Below, one piece after another: positions 12,638 to 23,213 of a stretch of DNA of 64,000 nt (within the stretch, counting starts at the first letter, position 1; every line of letters starts with the position of its first letter). The notes beneath the pieces were generated by a model, which was given only the letters and a program-made list of their open reading frames with translations, was not told the origin of the DNA and made no database searches. Source of the DNA: Podospora pseudoanserina (Eukaryota > Ascomycota > Sordariomycetes > Sordariales > Podosporaceae); contig NW_026946671.1 of NCBI RefSeq assembly GCF_035222485.1, positions 1,426,001 to 1,490,000 on the forward strand, read 5' to 3'. The translations under genes were made by a program, and so were the position numbers.

Positions 12638-13628
12638 GGCTGGTAGGTTGTGATGTTTTCCGAACTATAGGAAAATGGATAGAGATTGGGGACTCTGTTG
12701 GTTGTCCTAGACAGGAAGCGGCGGTGGGCAATGCTGGATGCTGTCAGGAGGGTGGGCTTCAACTTTTGTCCATTAATTGGCCGCTGGTGTTAAAGTGGGT
12801 TGGACGCGCCTTTTCGTGTGTCGCGTCTCCAGGCGCGTACCCCTGTTTGATTGATGACAGGGGTCACTCGGCAACAAAGCTGGGATCAAACCGCCAAATT
12901 TCAACGTCACTTACACCAAAGACAGCAACATATGTGTGCCGTGTTCAACCACAACTTTGTTATACTTACGTGAGGTTTTTCAGGATGGTATATTCATGTA
13001 GCTTGTAGTTTCCTGAGTAACTTGAAGCCTCAATAACTAGAAGATCATGACATGGGTTCCTGGTGATAGGACAATACCTTCAAGCTCGCGGTAGTAATAT
13101 GTAGAGCTCTAGTGCACAAGCCTATCAGGTACTGTGTTCTGTTTTCTCTCTTTCAAAAGAGATTCATAACTCTCTTCTAAGCTTCTTTCACTTCCAAAAA
13201 CCACAAGCATCCTGCTGTTCGAACTTCGAACTCTTGCACGACATTGATTATGGGGTGCAAGCCCAGTGCCGATCTATGGCCCCACCCGCACCCGTCTAGC
13301 TGGCCTTGGCAATCCCGCCCGCCAAAAGATTGACGCAAGTGGGCTGGACGGATAAAAAAAAATATGGACAGCTTCAGCACTCGAGGACCCCCGATAAGCC
13401 AGCACAGCTCAACCATCAGCCAACCCCCAACCTCGAGGGACCTTTGATCGATTGACCGAGAACTCTTGTCAAACTACCGGCCGAAACAAATTGTCACGAA
13501 AACCTATACGGCACAGGAACTCCAAGGATCGCTTTGCGCCAGAGTGTCAAGGAGCCAACGGGAGAGGACTTGGACAGAGTTATCAAACAAAGTAAAGTGC
13601 TGCGCATTGCGCACCAGATACCGCAGCC
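12638..13628. other. Divergent promoter region of POL1 and the PPR gene
   Basis: About 1 kb between the divergent polymerase alpha and PPR genes. No convincing coding sequence is seen. The POL1-proximal part holds a cluster of ACGCG cores listed separately. Confidence 0.6.
12804..12838. promoter_or_regulatory. Cluster of MCB-like ACGCG cores upstream of POL1
   Basis: ACGCG at 12804-12808, CGCGT at 12822-12826 and CGCGT at 12834-12838 lie within 35 bp, 167-201 bp upstream of the polymerase alpha start codon. ACGCG is the core of the MluI cell-cycle box bound by MBF (Mbp1-Swi6) at DNA-synthesis genes in yeasts. None of the three is a full ACGCGT. Function here is inferred from the core sequence, clustering and target gene. 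Confidence 0.5.
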
Positions 13629-15983
13629 ATGTTCGTCTGTCGGTCATGCATCATCAACATGGGCGGGATGCGCCCCCCAATACTGCTCGAATCAAGGCTC
13701 TTGCGCCCTCTGCAACTGGCCATCCGCAACCCCAGTTCTGCCCGCCGCAAATATTCAACACCCAAGTCCCTCGCCGAAGCGTATGACGTCAATCGAAGAG
13801 ACCTGGAAAAAGGGTTGGAGCAGGTCAAGGGCTGGATAGGGGTGGATGTGCCAGCAGAGATGGTTCTTGACCAGAACGAGATCCGAGCAGCGTTAGGAGA
13901 GGACGGCAGGCGGAACGGGCCCTACGTGCGAGAAAAAGAAAAGCAGGCTCTCCGACGACCGAAGAAGCTCAAAATGCGGGAGGCCATGAAATCCAATGCC
14001 GAATGGGAAACGAGTTCCGAACCGCCTCAGTCCAGCGTTCTTACGACCGAGGATATTGAGGAGGCGTTGAAGCAGGCGCAAGAATCAGAGGAACCAAAAG
14101 TTGCCAGTACGCCCGAGGAATCATTCCGAAATTCGTACCCAAGCAACAAGGAGCTCACGGATACTGGATCGGAAGAATTGCCCAGTCAACAATTGCTCAA
14201 GGTTAAAAAGGTCGTCAAGAAGCATCTCCAGTACCTCAAAGACCCCCTTCACATCGGCAACCACGTCAAGAAAGCACTCGCTGCCGGCAACTGGGACGAG
14301 GCCCTCATGATGACCCGTATGGCCTCGGTGGATACCAAGGTTGAGGTGTCCTGGAACCACCTGATCGACTATCAACTGGACAAGGGGCGCCTCCAGGCTG
14401 CCATCAAGACTTTCAATGAAATGAAAAAGCGAGGACAAAGGCCAAACGCAAGAACATACACTGTTCTTTTCAGAGGCTGTGCTGCCTCGGCGCATCCCAA
14501 GACAGCAGTGGCCGAAGCCACAAAGATATACCGCTCCATGCTCAGCAAACACCAAGTCGGAGGCATGACACTCGAGCCGACAACCATTCACATGAATGCG
14601 GTCCTTGACGTCTGCGGGCGAGCAAACGATCTCGACAGCATGTTTCAAATTCTTGAAACCGCCAATAACGGTTTGAGAAGCCCCGACTCGATCACGTTTA
14701 CCATCGTGTTGAACGCCCTGAGATTCGAGGTCAAATCACACACATACAAGTTTTCCGAGTTTTCGGATGCCCAGATCAGACGAAATGTGGAGCAGTCCAT
14801 CCAGAAAGCGAGAGTAGTCTGGGAGGACGTGGTGGCGAGATGGAGAAGCGGCAGGCTCATCATGGATGAGCAGCTGGTGTTGGCCATGAGCCAAGTTTTG
14901 TTGCCGGGTGACAAGAAGGAGAAGGGGAGCATTTTTGATCTCTTGAAACAGACCATGTTGCTCCCGGTGCCAGATTCCATCAGCAGGAAGCTTCGTCGGG
15001 TAACACAGGCGCGAGAGCAAAGGGCAGCAGAGCAAGCAGCACGGGGGCAAGAGGAGGAGGGTTTGGAGGAAGAAGAGGTTGACGAAGTTGGAAAGGCCCC
15101 TCCCCCGCCCGCCTTGAGAGCAGGTCTTGCCAGGACAGGACCGGCTGCCACGATTCAATACGCCAACCCGGGACGACAAACGTTGACATTGGTCATGGAG
15201 GTGCTTTCTGATCTGAAGCAGACAGCGATTGCGCCAAAGTACTGGGAGTATATGACTGAGACGCTCGAGATCGAGCCCGATCACATCAACTACAACACGT
15301 ACCTCAAGTGCTTGCGAGTTGGTCATGCATCAGGTGAGGTGGCCAAAATCATTGCCTCTTACCCTCCGAGTATGCTCAACCGAGTGACTTTCCGTCTTGG
15401 TATGAACTCGTGCGTCAACGACCGGAACAACACCAACGTCTTTGACAACGGAACGAAAATCATCGACATCATGCTCAAGGAGCTGAAGAAGCCCGATCTT
15501 TTGACCATGCGTCTCTACCTGCACTTGGCGCGTATCGCCAAGACCAAGTTCCGAAAGCAGGATAATGAGACCAGATATCAGTACGGAGAGCAGATTAGCA
15601 ACACCATCCTCCGGCTTTTCCCAGTGTTGAACACACACGCGAGGACCCTGGCCTGGTCGGAGGAGCCGACAAAGTCTCCGCTGGAAGCGCTCGAGGCCAA
15701 CAAGGAAGAGGTAAAGGAGGCGATGGCTACTGCCCGGCATATGATCTCGGCCATTGATGTGGCTTGTCATGAGAGGCTTGTGAGACCGGCGGTGGCGAAG
15801 CAGCTTATGGGGAAGAGGAGGAGTCTCAGTATTATGATTGAAGGGTTTTTGGAGAGGTTATATCCAGAGAGGCGAGCAGGGCGGCAGAACCCAAACCCAG
15901 ATCTGAAGGATGAAGACTGGGTAAAGAATGCGAGTACTGATGAGATCACGGAGGATGTAAAGGAGAATTGGAGGTGGGAATAA
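13629..15983 (+). CDS. Pentatricopeptide-repeat protein, probably mitochondrial
   Basis: A single uninterrupted frame of 784 residues. The N-terminus is Arg-rich with few acidic residues through about residue 45 (RPPILLESRLLRPLQLAIR, then SSARRKYSTP), typical of a mitochondrial presequence. PPR helices are clear at about residues 237-345, for example SWNHLIDYQLDKGRLQAAIK, then KKRGQRPNARTYTVLF and a further repeat ending in ITFTIVLNALRF. A second block occurs near residues 515-570 (EIEPDHINYNTYLKCLR). An acidic Glu-rich linker separates them (EEEGLEEEEVDE). Fungal PPR proteins of this kind process, stabilise or promote translation of mitochondrial transcripts or act in mitoribosome assembly. 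Yeast Ccm1 is a possible relative, but I cannot assign orthology. Divergent from POL1 and followed on the same strand by the RRM gene. Confidence 0.88.
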   Translation: MFVCRSCIINMGGMRPPILLESRLLRPLQLAIRNPSSARRKYSTPKSLAEAYDVNRRDLEKGLEQVKGWIGVDVPAEMVLDQNEIRAALGEDGRRNGPYVREKEKQALRRPKKLKMREAMKSNAEWETSSEPPQSSVLTTEDIEEALKQAQESEEPKVASTPEESFRNSYPSNKELTDTGSEELPSQQLLKVKKVVKKHLQYLKDPLHIGNHVKKALAAGNWDEALMMTRMASVDTKVEVSWNHLIDYQLDKGRLQAAIKTFNEMKKRGQRPNARTYTVLFRGCAASAHPKTAVAEATKIYRSMLSKHQVGGMTLEPTTIHMNAVLDVCGRANDLDSMFQILETANNGLRSPDSITFTIVLNALRFEVKSHTYKFSEFSDAQIRRNVEQSIQKARVVWEDVVARWRSGRLIMDEQLVLAMSQVLLPGDKKEKGSIFDLLKQTMLLPVPDSISRKLRRVTQAREQRAAEQAARGQEEEGLEEEEVDEVGKAPPPPALRAGLARTGPAATIQYANPGRQTLTLVMEVLSDLKQTAIAPKYWEYMTETLEIEPDHINYNTYLKCLRVGHASGEVAKIIASYPPSMLNRVTFRLGMNSCVNDRNNTNVFDNGTKIIDIMLKELKKPDLLTMRLYLHLARIAKTKFRKQDNETRYQYGEQISNTILRLFPVLNTHARTLAWSEEPTKSPLEALEANKEEVKEAMATARHMISAIDVACHERLVRPAVAKQLMGKRRSLSIMIEGFLERLYPERRAGRQNPNPDLKDEDWVKNASTDEITEDVKENWRWE

Positions 15984-16579
15984 GTAAGGGGTTGTGAGAG
16001 GCTCGTGGTGTCTCTGTGTATAGTTAGTGAACATACGGATGTACGATGTTGGCGTATAAGACTATTTGCTGCAAGTATCTCGATGGGCTAATCTAATCAA
16101 CCGAGATGTCTTTGAACCAAGAATTGCAGTTTGGTGCTCTGAAGCATGTTACCCTCATACAGCCTACGACTTGAAGGTTTGTTAGCTCGGGCGCTCGGAC
16201 CGGTAACTTTAAATAACCATACCTTTTGGCTTATAATAACTACAACGAAGCGGGAAAATTGATAAAATAGATGAATAAAGGCCCTTGAGTTGGGCAATAC
16301 CCTTTTTTCCGCGAAAAAATTGGTGGTTGTAGAGGAAAGTTGTGAAGTTGTTAGAAGACGGCCCCACTTTAACGAACTTTCAGGGGATTGGAGTGTATAG
16401 TGAAGACTTGGGGTTGACATTGGCACGTGCACGAGAAGGCGGGCCAACTTGGCACGTGCGCAAGTGAAGGCCAGCTCCACCGACACGCTCGGGCCCTGCG
16501 CCCGGTTGAACGCGCTCCAAAGCGCGATGCAGTGGGTGCAACTTGGAGCTGGCATACGAAATCACCCAGCAACTTCGAG
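15984..16579. other. Intergenic region with paired E-boxes
   Basis: About 0.6 kb between the PPR stop and the RRM start. It should contain the PPR 3' UTR and the RRM promoter. Apart from two CACGTG sites listed separately I see no feature. Confidence 0.5.
16424..16458. promoter_or_regulatory. Two CACGTG E-box palindromes
   Basis: CACGTG occurs at 16424-16429 and 16453-16458, in both cases as GCACGTGC, with starts 29 bp apart, roughly 120-155 bp upstream of the RRM gene start. CACGTG is the classical bHLH site (Cbf1/USF/Pho4 class). The near-identical flanks and spacing of nearly three helical turns make chance less likely. The binding factor is unknown. Confidence 0.4.
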
Positions 16580-17715
16580 ATGGCTCCCACCAAGGATACT
16601 GTCAAAGTCGCAAGCGACTTTGAAAAAATCATTCAGGACGGTAAGAGTATTTTCGTCCAAGGCTTTGATGACGAGTTCTAACCATCCCTCTTGTTGGCCA
16701 CAGGTCGCGCCAGAAAGAAGAACGAGGCGCTCGCTGCCAAAATCTTCAGTACAGGTCGTCGCTCGAGCACTTCCGGTTCGAATGGCAGTGCTCCCAAGGT
16801 CGCCGCACCTGGCGGGACTCTCGCCAGCCGTGCTGGTGTGAAGAAGGTTCGATCTCTTCGTTTATTTTACACCTGCGGCTCCTATTCTGACCATATTAGC
16901 AACCTCCCAAGGGCCCCCGGCATAGTACCGGCAACATCAACGGTGAATGGACTCACGATCTCCACACCCAACCTCCGAAAGGGCCCAAGGCAATGAACGG
17001 CAATACCTCCTCTCTCGCCACCCGCATCACGAACCCCAATGCGCCCCCATCACACGCACCCACCGGCCCCCGTGCGAAACGTCGCGCCGCGCAGATAGCG
17101 AATGGCTTGGAAAGATCGGGATTTCAGGTCCAGCCACCCTCAGGCCCCAAGCCACCCTCAGGTCCCAAGCAAAAGCAGAAGCCGATTCCCGCTGGTCCCT
17201 CTGCCAACAACAGCGCATTCAACAAAGGCCTCAGCATCCGTGGTCTTGCTGGGCCCTATGTCGTCATGGCCCAAAACTTCGCCCCAGGCACTACCGCGGC
17301 CGATATCGAGTCTGCCATGACCCCTGTTGGTGGAATTATTACATCGTGCCGGATTCTCAAACAGAGCCCGATCGTCATCGCCGAAATCATCTTCGAAAGC
17401 AAGGAGGGTGCCGACAATGCTATTGCCATGTTCGACAAACAAACAGCCGATGGGAGGGTTCTGAGCGTTTACCACAAAGTGCCGAATGTTCGCGCCCCTC
17501 ACACCAGCAGTCAGAATAACCGAAACAGCGGTTACGATGAGGACGATAGCGTTGTCGACGGCAGGTGGGGGTTTGAAGAGCCCATGCAGGTTGACTCTAA
17601 TGGATCATCCTCTGGTGGCAACGGCAAGCCACCTCCTACTGGACCGAGCCTGTACTCTGATAGCTTGGTTAGTAAGGCCAACACCAACCGATGGGGCAGG
17701 GGTTTCAGAAGATGA
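16580..17715 (+). CDS. RRM-domain RNA-binding protein
   Basis: Three exons: 16580-16640, 16704-16846 and 16900-17715, encoding 339 residues. The second donor is the non-consensus GTTCGA, but the acceptor and phase fit and the frame continues as QPPKGPRHSTGN. The N-terminus is basic and low-complexity (ARKKNEALAAKIF, then Ser/Gly-rich). A single RRM fold lies at about residues 165-245: YVVMAQNFAPGTTAADIESA, then ITSCRILKQSPIVIAEIIFE and VLSVYHKV. The RNP1 position reads IVIAEIIFES, without the usual aromatic residues, so RNA contacts may be non-canonical. The tail is Gly/Ser/Asn-rich and ends WGRGFRR, which recalls the Arg-rich ends of mRNA-export adaptors. I do not recognise a specific orthologue. 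Confidence 0.85.
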
Positions 17716-20254
17716 ATAAACCCGAGAGAAGGAGAAGCAAAAACGCGAGGATCTGTATCATATGTTTAGCCGACCTCCCCCGACATCACATTGCAACGCC
17801 ATCTTCCTCTCCAATTATTGCTACGAACGACGAGTTGGAGGTTGATATTCCTTGGCCAGTCTTCTCAGGGGCGGACAAGGCTGGCATCATGAGGGGCAGA
17901 GGATGGGTTGGGAGTGAGTTTTGGCTTTATAAGACCTACGATGGGACAAATAGTCGCAAAGACTGTCCCTGCAAAGCATGCAACGAAGCAGAGCAAGCGC
18001 GAGGATTTATTCATGGCTATGCAACAGTCACAAAGGATATGGGGGTATAACATGGGATGAGGGCATTGGGACAAGGAGGAAAAAGAAGGGGACTGGCATG
18101 GCGTTGGAGGGCGTTTTTCTGCTTTTTCTTTCCGCTGGTAACCCCTCTGCCCCCGACATGGACAGCTTTTATTCCTTTGAGCTTGCCTCGATCAATGATA
18201 GCAAATGTAGATAATCAGTGTGAAGCGGTTGTGGGGCGATGATTTGGGTGGACAATTCAATAAATTACAGCTGTTCTTCAAGCTTCGTTATTCACATAGT
18301 TACCTTCATTTATGACGACTAACTACCATCTTTACAACCCATCCAGCCGAAAGGCATACCGTTGCCGTTGGCTATCAATACTTGGCATCTTTCCATAACG
18401 TACCTCATATCCAAATATCTTGTCGAATTTACAGGCATATAATTGTCTACTCACGATGACCTAGTATTAACTTGGCCACCATGCTAACTTTGGCATTCTT
18501 CTCTTTTTTGCTGTCGGACCTCCCTTTTCCACTTGTATAGTTACGGCTGTCTGTCTTTAGGTGCATGACAGAGATACTCATAGGGAGACTTACCACCCAG
18601 ATTTAAAAACAAGACTGCCACTCATGTGATATGCCTGTGAGGTCACAACAGCTGCCCCATATGTGTAAGCCTTCCTCCATTTTCCACTCACGACATTTTG
18701 ACTGGATGCTGGGTGGGGATGGTGGGGATGGTGGTGGTGGGGTGATGGTGGGGGTGGAGTATTGATGAGGAAATCTTGGGGTGGTTATCTTTGATTTAGT
18801 TCCTTTAGGACAAGCAGAGGACTGTGTCTTGTGGGGGGTTTTATTCGAGTTGGTTGGGGGAGCGGTTGGGGGCGGTTGTTTTTATCCATTCAGAACAGCT
18901 GTCACATTTTCATGTAGTACCTAACTTCAACCTGCTGTCTTGGTAAGTATTTTACCGAGATATACACATTTTCTCTGCAAATATTTTCCTACATCCTCAA
19001 AGTTATATACACACATTCTCTCCTACGCAAAAGATATATCAAAAGCAACAGCAAACAAAGCAACACGGACATATAAATCTAGATTCGATCTCGAAAGATA
19101 CAAAAAGCTATCAGCATCCCACAATGTACATGACAAGATAGGCATGTAGCTCACCTCATAAACTCACTACCCACCTTACCTCACTCTCACCCCTTTATCC
19201 CCCCCCCTTCACTAATCACCATGTACCCCGGACATCTTTCATCCTACATCCCACCCAACCCCTATAGACTTATCACCACGCAAAACATCACATCATTTCA
19301 TCAAAAAAAAGTAATTTTGCAAGAAGAAAAAAAGACGTTGGCTAAATACACAAGACAAGAAAACCCATCCCTCCCACGACCACAACCTCCCAAACATCAT
19401 AGAGCCACCACACTCAAGTAAAGAAACCATTTCAAGAGCAACCTCCCAACCGCAAAACATCCCCAAGCCACCTCAATACCAATAACCCCCCTTCTCCTCA
19501 CATCAACAACCAGCACCAACACAAATCTTCAGCAGACAAAAAAAGCGCAAGCAAGTCAATTTCAAAGCAGGGTAGAATGTGCTGTGCTCTCTGTGTGTGT
19601 GACTGTGACTGTGAACATAATGGTATAAAAGGACAGGGAAGTACAAAAAGTGTGAAAAAAAGCAAAAGAAAAAGAAAAGCCAAAGTGCGTTTCATGCCTG
19701 CTGCCTGCTTCTCTTTCTTTCTCTTGCCCCCGCACCCTTCCTTCCCTGCCGCTGTCCCTGCTTGAAATTCCTTCTGCTTTATCCATTCCCTCCCTCTTCG
19801 CTTCCTTCCTCGCTTGCTCCTCGTAATTCTTTCCCATGTTTCTCCCTGGTTGTAATCGTTGATGGCTAGGTCGCCGCAGCGTTTCGTAGTCAACAACAGA
19901 GTGTAGTTCTGTATACCTCACGCTGTCCATGTGGGCGTACCAGGTCTTCTGAATGCAATAAGGGAGGGGGGCGAATAAGACGCCATGATATCCGACGCTT
20001 GCTGTCAATCTCGGCTTGTGCGACTCCGGTCGATCGGCCATGCATCCTGTCTTTGGCTAATTTGTAACAATCTTTCAACATTGCGCTCCAGAAACAATGT
20101 TTGGCTGTTGGAAGTTCAGACCCACGACATGCGTCCAAAGGAGCCGCATGTCAAAACCATCCGCTGCATGTAGCAAACTCCAACGCCCCCCTGACCAGCA
20201 TAGGTCCATGGCTGCGCCCATCTATCCAACTTGTGGCTTGACTGGTTGGTGAAA
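17716..20254. other. Long convergent intergenic region
   Basis: About 2.5 kb between the convergent RRM and Yak1 genes. It probably includes both 3' UTRs. A G-rich block sits at 18711-18760 and a long C/A-rich stretch at about 19150-19520. No open frame shows a domain or plausible splice structure. An unannotated non-coding transcript cannot be excluded. Confidence 0.5.
18711..18760 (+). repeat. G-rich GGTGGGGAT-type repeat tract
   Basis: Fifty bases of near-pure G/T/A made of repeated GGTGGGGAT and GGTGGT units, with runs of three to five G on the plus strand. The pattern could fold into a G-quadruplex. It lies between the 3' ends of two genes. Confidence 0.7.
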
Positions 20255-23213
20255 TCAGTGCCAGGGGCTCTGGTTATTCCCCATGAACCCTTCCTCGAGT
20301 GTTCGCTCCTCCAGGTTGCGGATGAAGTTGCGTCCTGGCTGCTGGGCGCGACTGCCTCTTCTGCCTGTCCTGGTCGATGGCCCGCCCTGGTCCATGCCCA
20401 CCAAGCCATCAGGAGGTGGTGGATAATAGGCAGGACTTGGCTGTAATCGAATCGGCTGGCTTGGGTCGAGGTGGCTGGCCACCCTTTGAATGGCAGCGGG
20501 AATACCGCTTTGTTGCTGCTCCATGGTCGATGCACGCGGTCTGGGTTGTTGTTGCTGACGGTTTTGCTGCGAATACATATTGGCCTGTGGAATACCGCCG
20601 GCAGCATAGTTTGCTGGCGGCATTTGGGCAGGCGGTTGTTGTACACCCATCTGGCCGTACCCGCTCGGTTGGCTGGCATATGCAGGTGGCGCGCCGGTAT
20701 GTGACCCGCTAGGAGAATACATGGTGTTGTTGGTGTACAAAGGTGGTTGCTGTGGATGCACTGGTTGTTGATACTGCGGTGCACCCATAGACCCGTATGC
20801 TCCCTGCGCCGCCGAGCTGGCCTGAGCCTGAGCCTGCGCTTGCTGTGCCCTCTGCTTGCTCAGAGCTTCGGCCTGAATCTGCTGCGTCGTGCCTGGGGCA
20901 GGCGATCTGTTCAGGGCGCTAGACTTGAGGTTCATTGGCGGCACAAACTGGCCGGTATACTTTTGTTGGGTGATGAAAGGGTGCAGTTTCGCTTGCTGTG
21001 GCGACCATCTCTCGAGTGGGTTGATCGTCAAGAGGCCCCTGACAAAGTCGATGAACGCGATGCGGTTATTCATCTCTGCAAAATCCAAGTCAGCTTTTTT
21101 TCCCCTCGCCTGTGTATAGGCTCCAACATACCTCTATCAATCTCCGACTGCTTCATGTTCTTCCGGGGCATTGGATACGACTTGATGATCTCAGGCAGCG
21201 TGTTCGCCTGGAAATACTTCTTGCTGGGCTGCTCCTTGGTGTTGTGCTCCCGGGAATACTGCTCCATGCTCTTCAGGTGATATGTCCGCCTGCCAAAATC
21301 ATCCTGTCTCTTCTCGAAGAAATCACCAGCTTGTTTGCCCACCTCGATCATCCAGTTTGGTGGATTTCCAAGCATCTCAACGATCCGCGAAACCTGGTTG
21401 TACTCGGAGGATCCTGGGAACAAGGGTAGACCCAGGAACAGCTCGACCACAATGCACCCCAGCGACCACATATCGATTGCTGACGAATATGGTAAGCCTA
21501 GTAGAACTTCGGGTGATCGGTAGAAACGCGACTGGATGTACGTGTACACAGTCTGACGCTCATCGCAGGCGGAGCCAAAGTCAATAATCTTGATAATCGG
21601 GCTCTCGAGGTTTTTCAACAGGATGTTTTCGGGTTTGAGATCGCAATGAATCAGCCGCGCCTTGTTAAGCAGCGTAAGCCCGTTAAGCAGCTGCTGGGCA
21701 AAGACTCGGACCAGCGTCGTGCTCAACCCGCGGAACTGGTTCTGTTTGATGAGCTCGTACAAGTTGACGCTCAACAGCTCGAAGACCAAGCACAGATGCT
21801 GCCTGTGAATGAATGTATCCTTGAGCCGGAGCAGATGATGATCGTCGTTCTTGTCGAGCTTGGTGTTGAGCTGCCAGCCGCGATTAGAACACAAGGTCAG
21901 CTCTGTGAGGGAGATAGACCTACCAAGTCAAGCACAGACACCTCCATCATACTTTGGTTGAAGTAGGCGGTCCGGTTCTTGATCACCTTGACAGCCACGA
22001 CCTCTTGGGTCTTGAGGTTTTGGCACTTGACAACCTGGCCGAAAGTACCTTGGCCAAGAACATCCAAAATCAAGTAACGGTTCCTGACCCTCGCAGTTAG
22101 CTTTCGCTTCAACCTCTATCGCAATCAAGACTCCAACATACTTGTGCCCGGCTTCCTCAGAGCCCAGGATATCGTTGACATAGAGGATATAGTCACTATC
22201 CTCGTTATCAAACCCATCGTTCTTCACACCCTTGCTCGGTTTCGTCAGGACACGACGGGGATTCCGTGCCGAAGAGTACTTGAAACTGGGATTGCAAATC
22301 TGGTACGTGGCTGGAAGGTGCGCCGTGAGAGCTTGGAGAGGCTGTTGAGAAGTGTCAGTACATACGTCACCGGCATGGGTTCAAAATCTCGGCAATCTGG
22401 ACGTACACTGATGAAGCCTCCCTCAGGGTTGGCTCTCCGGAACGGCGGCTGCGCGCTGATCTTGGGCTTCAGGTCAGATGGCCCTCGGATCTTCCTGAAC
22501 TCGGGCACCGGGCCCTTGTCGTGCAATTGCATGGCTTGTTGGGGGGCACGCTTGGGAGACTTGGGATCCATGTAAGAACCGTCCATGGCCGAGATGTTAT
22601 TCGACGGCGAGTAGTTGTCTGGAATGGAGGAGTAGGGGTTTAAAGGAGGTAGCTGGGAGGCGGTTTGGCGACTACTGTTATAGTACGGGTTCTGCGGGGC
22701 ATAGTCCGACGACCGGGTCGGCGACTGTCGTTGCTGGGGCTGCGTATACTGGCTACCTCCAGTTGACTTGTATGGTGATGTAGGAGACAAGACTTCCATG
22801 GGTGAGTATCGTTGCGCAGCGGTCGAGGGCTCTTGCTGCAAGTTCGCGGCTCGTCCACCAGAGAGGTGGTGGGAATGATGGGGGCGCAGGGGATACTTGA
22901 CGCTGGAATTGACGCCGGAGTAGCCATCATGGGCATCCTGCATGGCGACGTCTCCGTTGCCGTCGCGAATCTGGGGACTGGTCATGGGCGAAGACGATGA
23001 GGATGCCTGCTGCACCTGCTGCTGCTGCTGCTGTTGTTGTTGTTGTTGCGGGTTTAAGCCGCCTTGGTACTGGTCATACTTGAAGCCGGCTGGAGGTTGC
23101 GCCGCGGGCTGTCCATTGCTGGAGTACTCTCTGGGCGACATCTGACTGGAGCCGTTGTATCGTCGTGAACCGCCAGCGCTGGTCGGCTCGGTGTATGACT
23201 GCCACTGCTCCAT
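20255..23213 (-). CDS. YAK1: Yak1-type DYRK dual-specificity kinase
   Basis: Five exons: 23213-22407, 22341-22142, 22083-21924, 21870-21132, 21075-20255, about 908 residues. The N-terminal third is disordered and Gln/Ser/Pro-rich with an 11-Gln run. Exon joins recreate the family sequence: FIS-PLQALTAHLPATYQIC, NPRRVLTKPSKGVKNDG and DSDYILYVNDILG, then the kinase domain (~338-665). Seen there are the Gly loop LGQGTFGQVVKC, the lysine in VAVKVIK, the catalytic loop HCDLKPENILL, DFGSA, and the DYRK activation loop VYTYIQSRFYRSPEV with the autophosphorylated Tyr-X-Tyr. The C-terminus is again Gln/Pro-rich. Yak1 restrains growth downstream of PKA/TOR signalling and promotes stress responses. In filamentous fungi its homologues affect conidiation. 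The upstream intergenic region is long (2.4 kb), as is usual for regulatory kinases. Confidence 0.96.
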
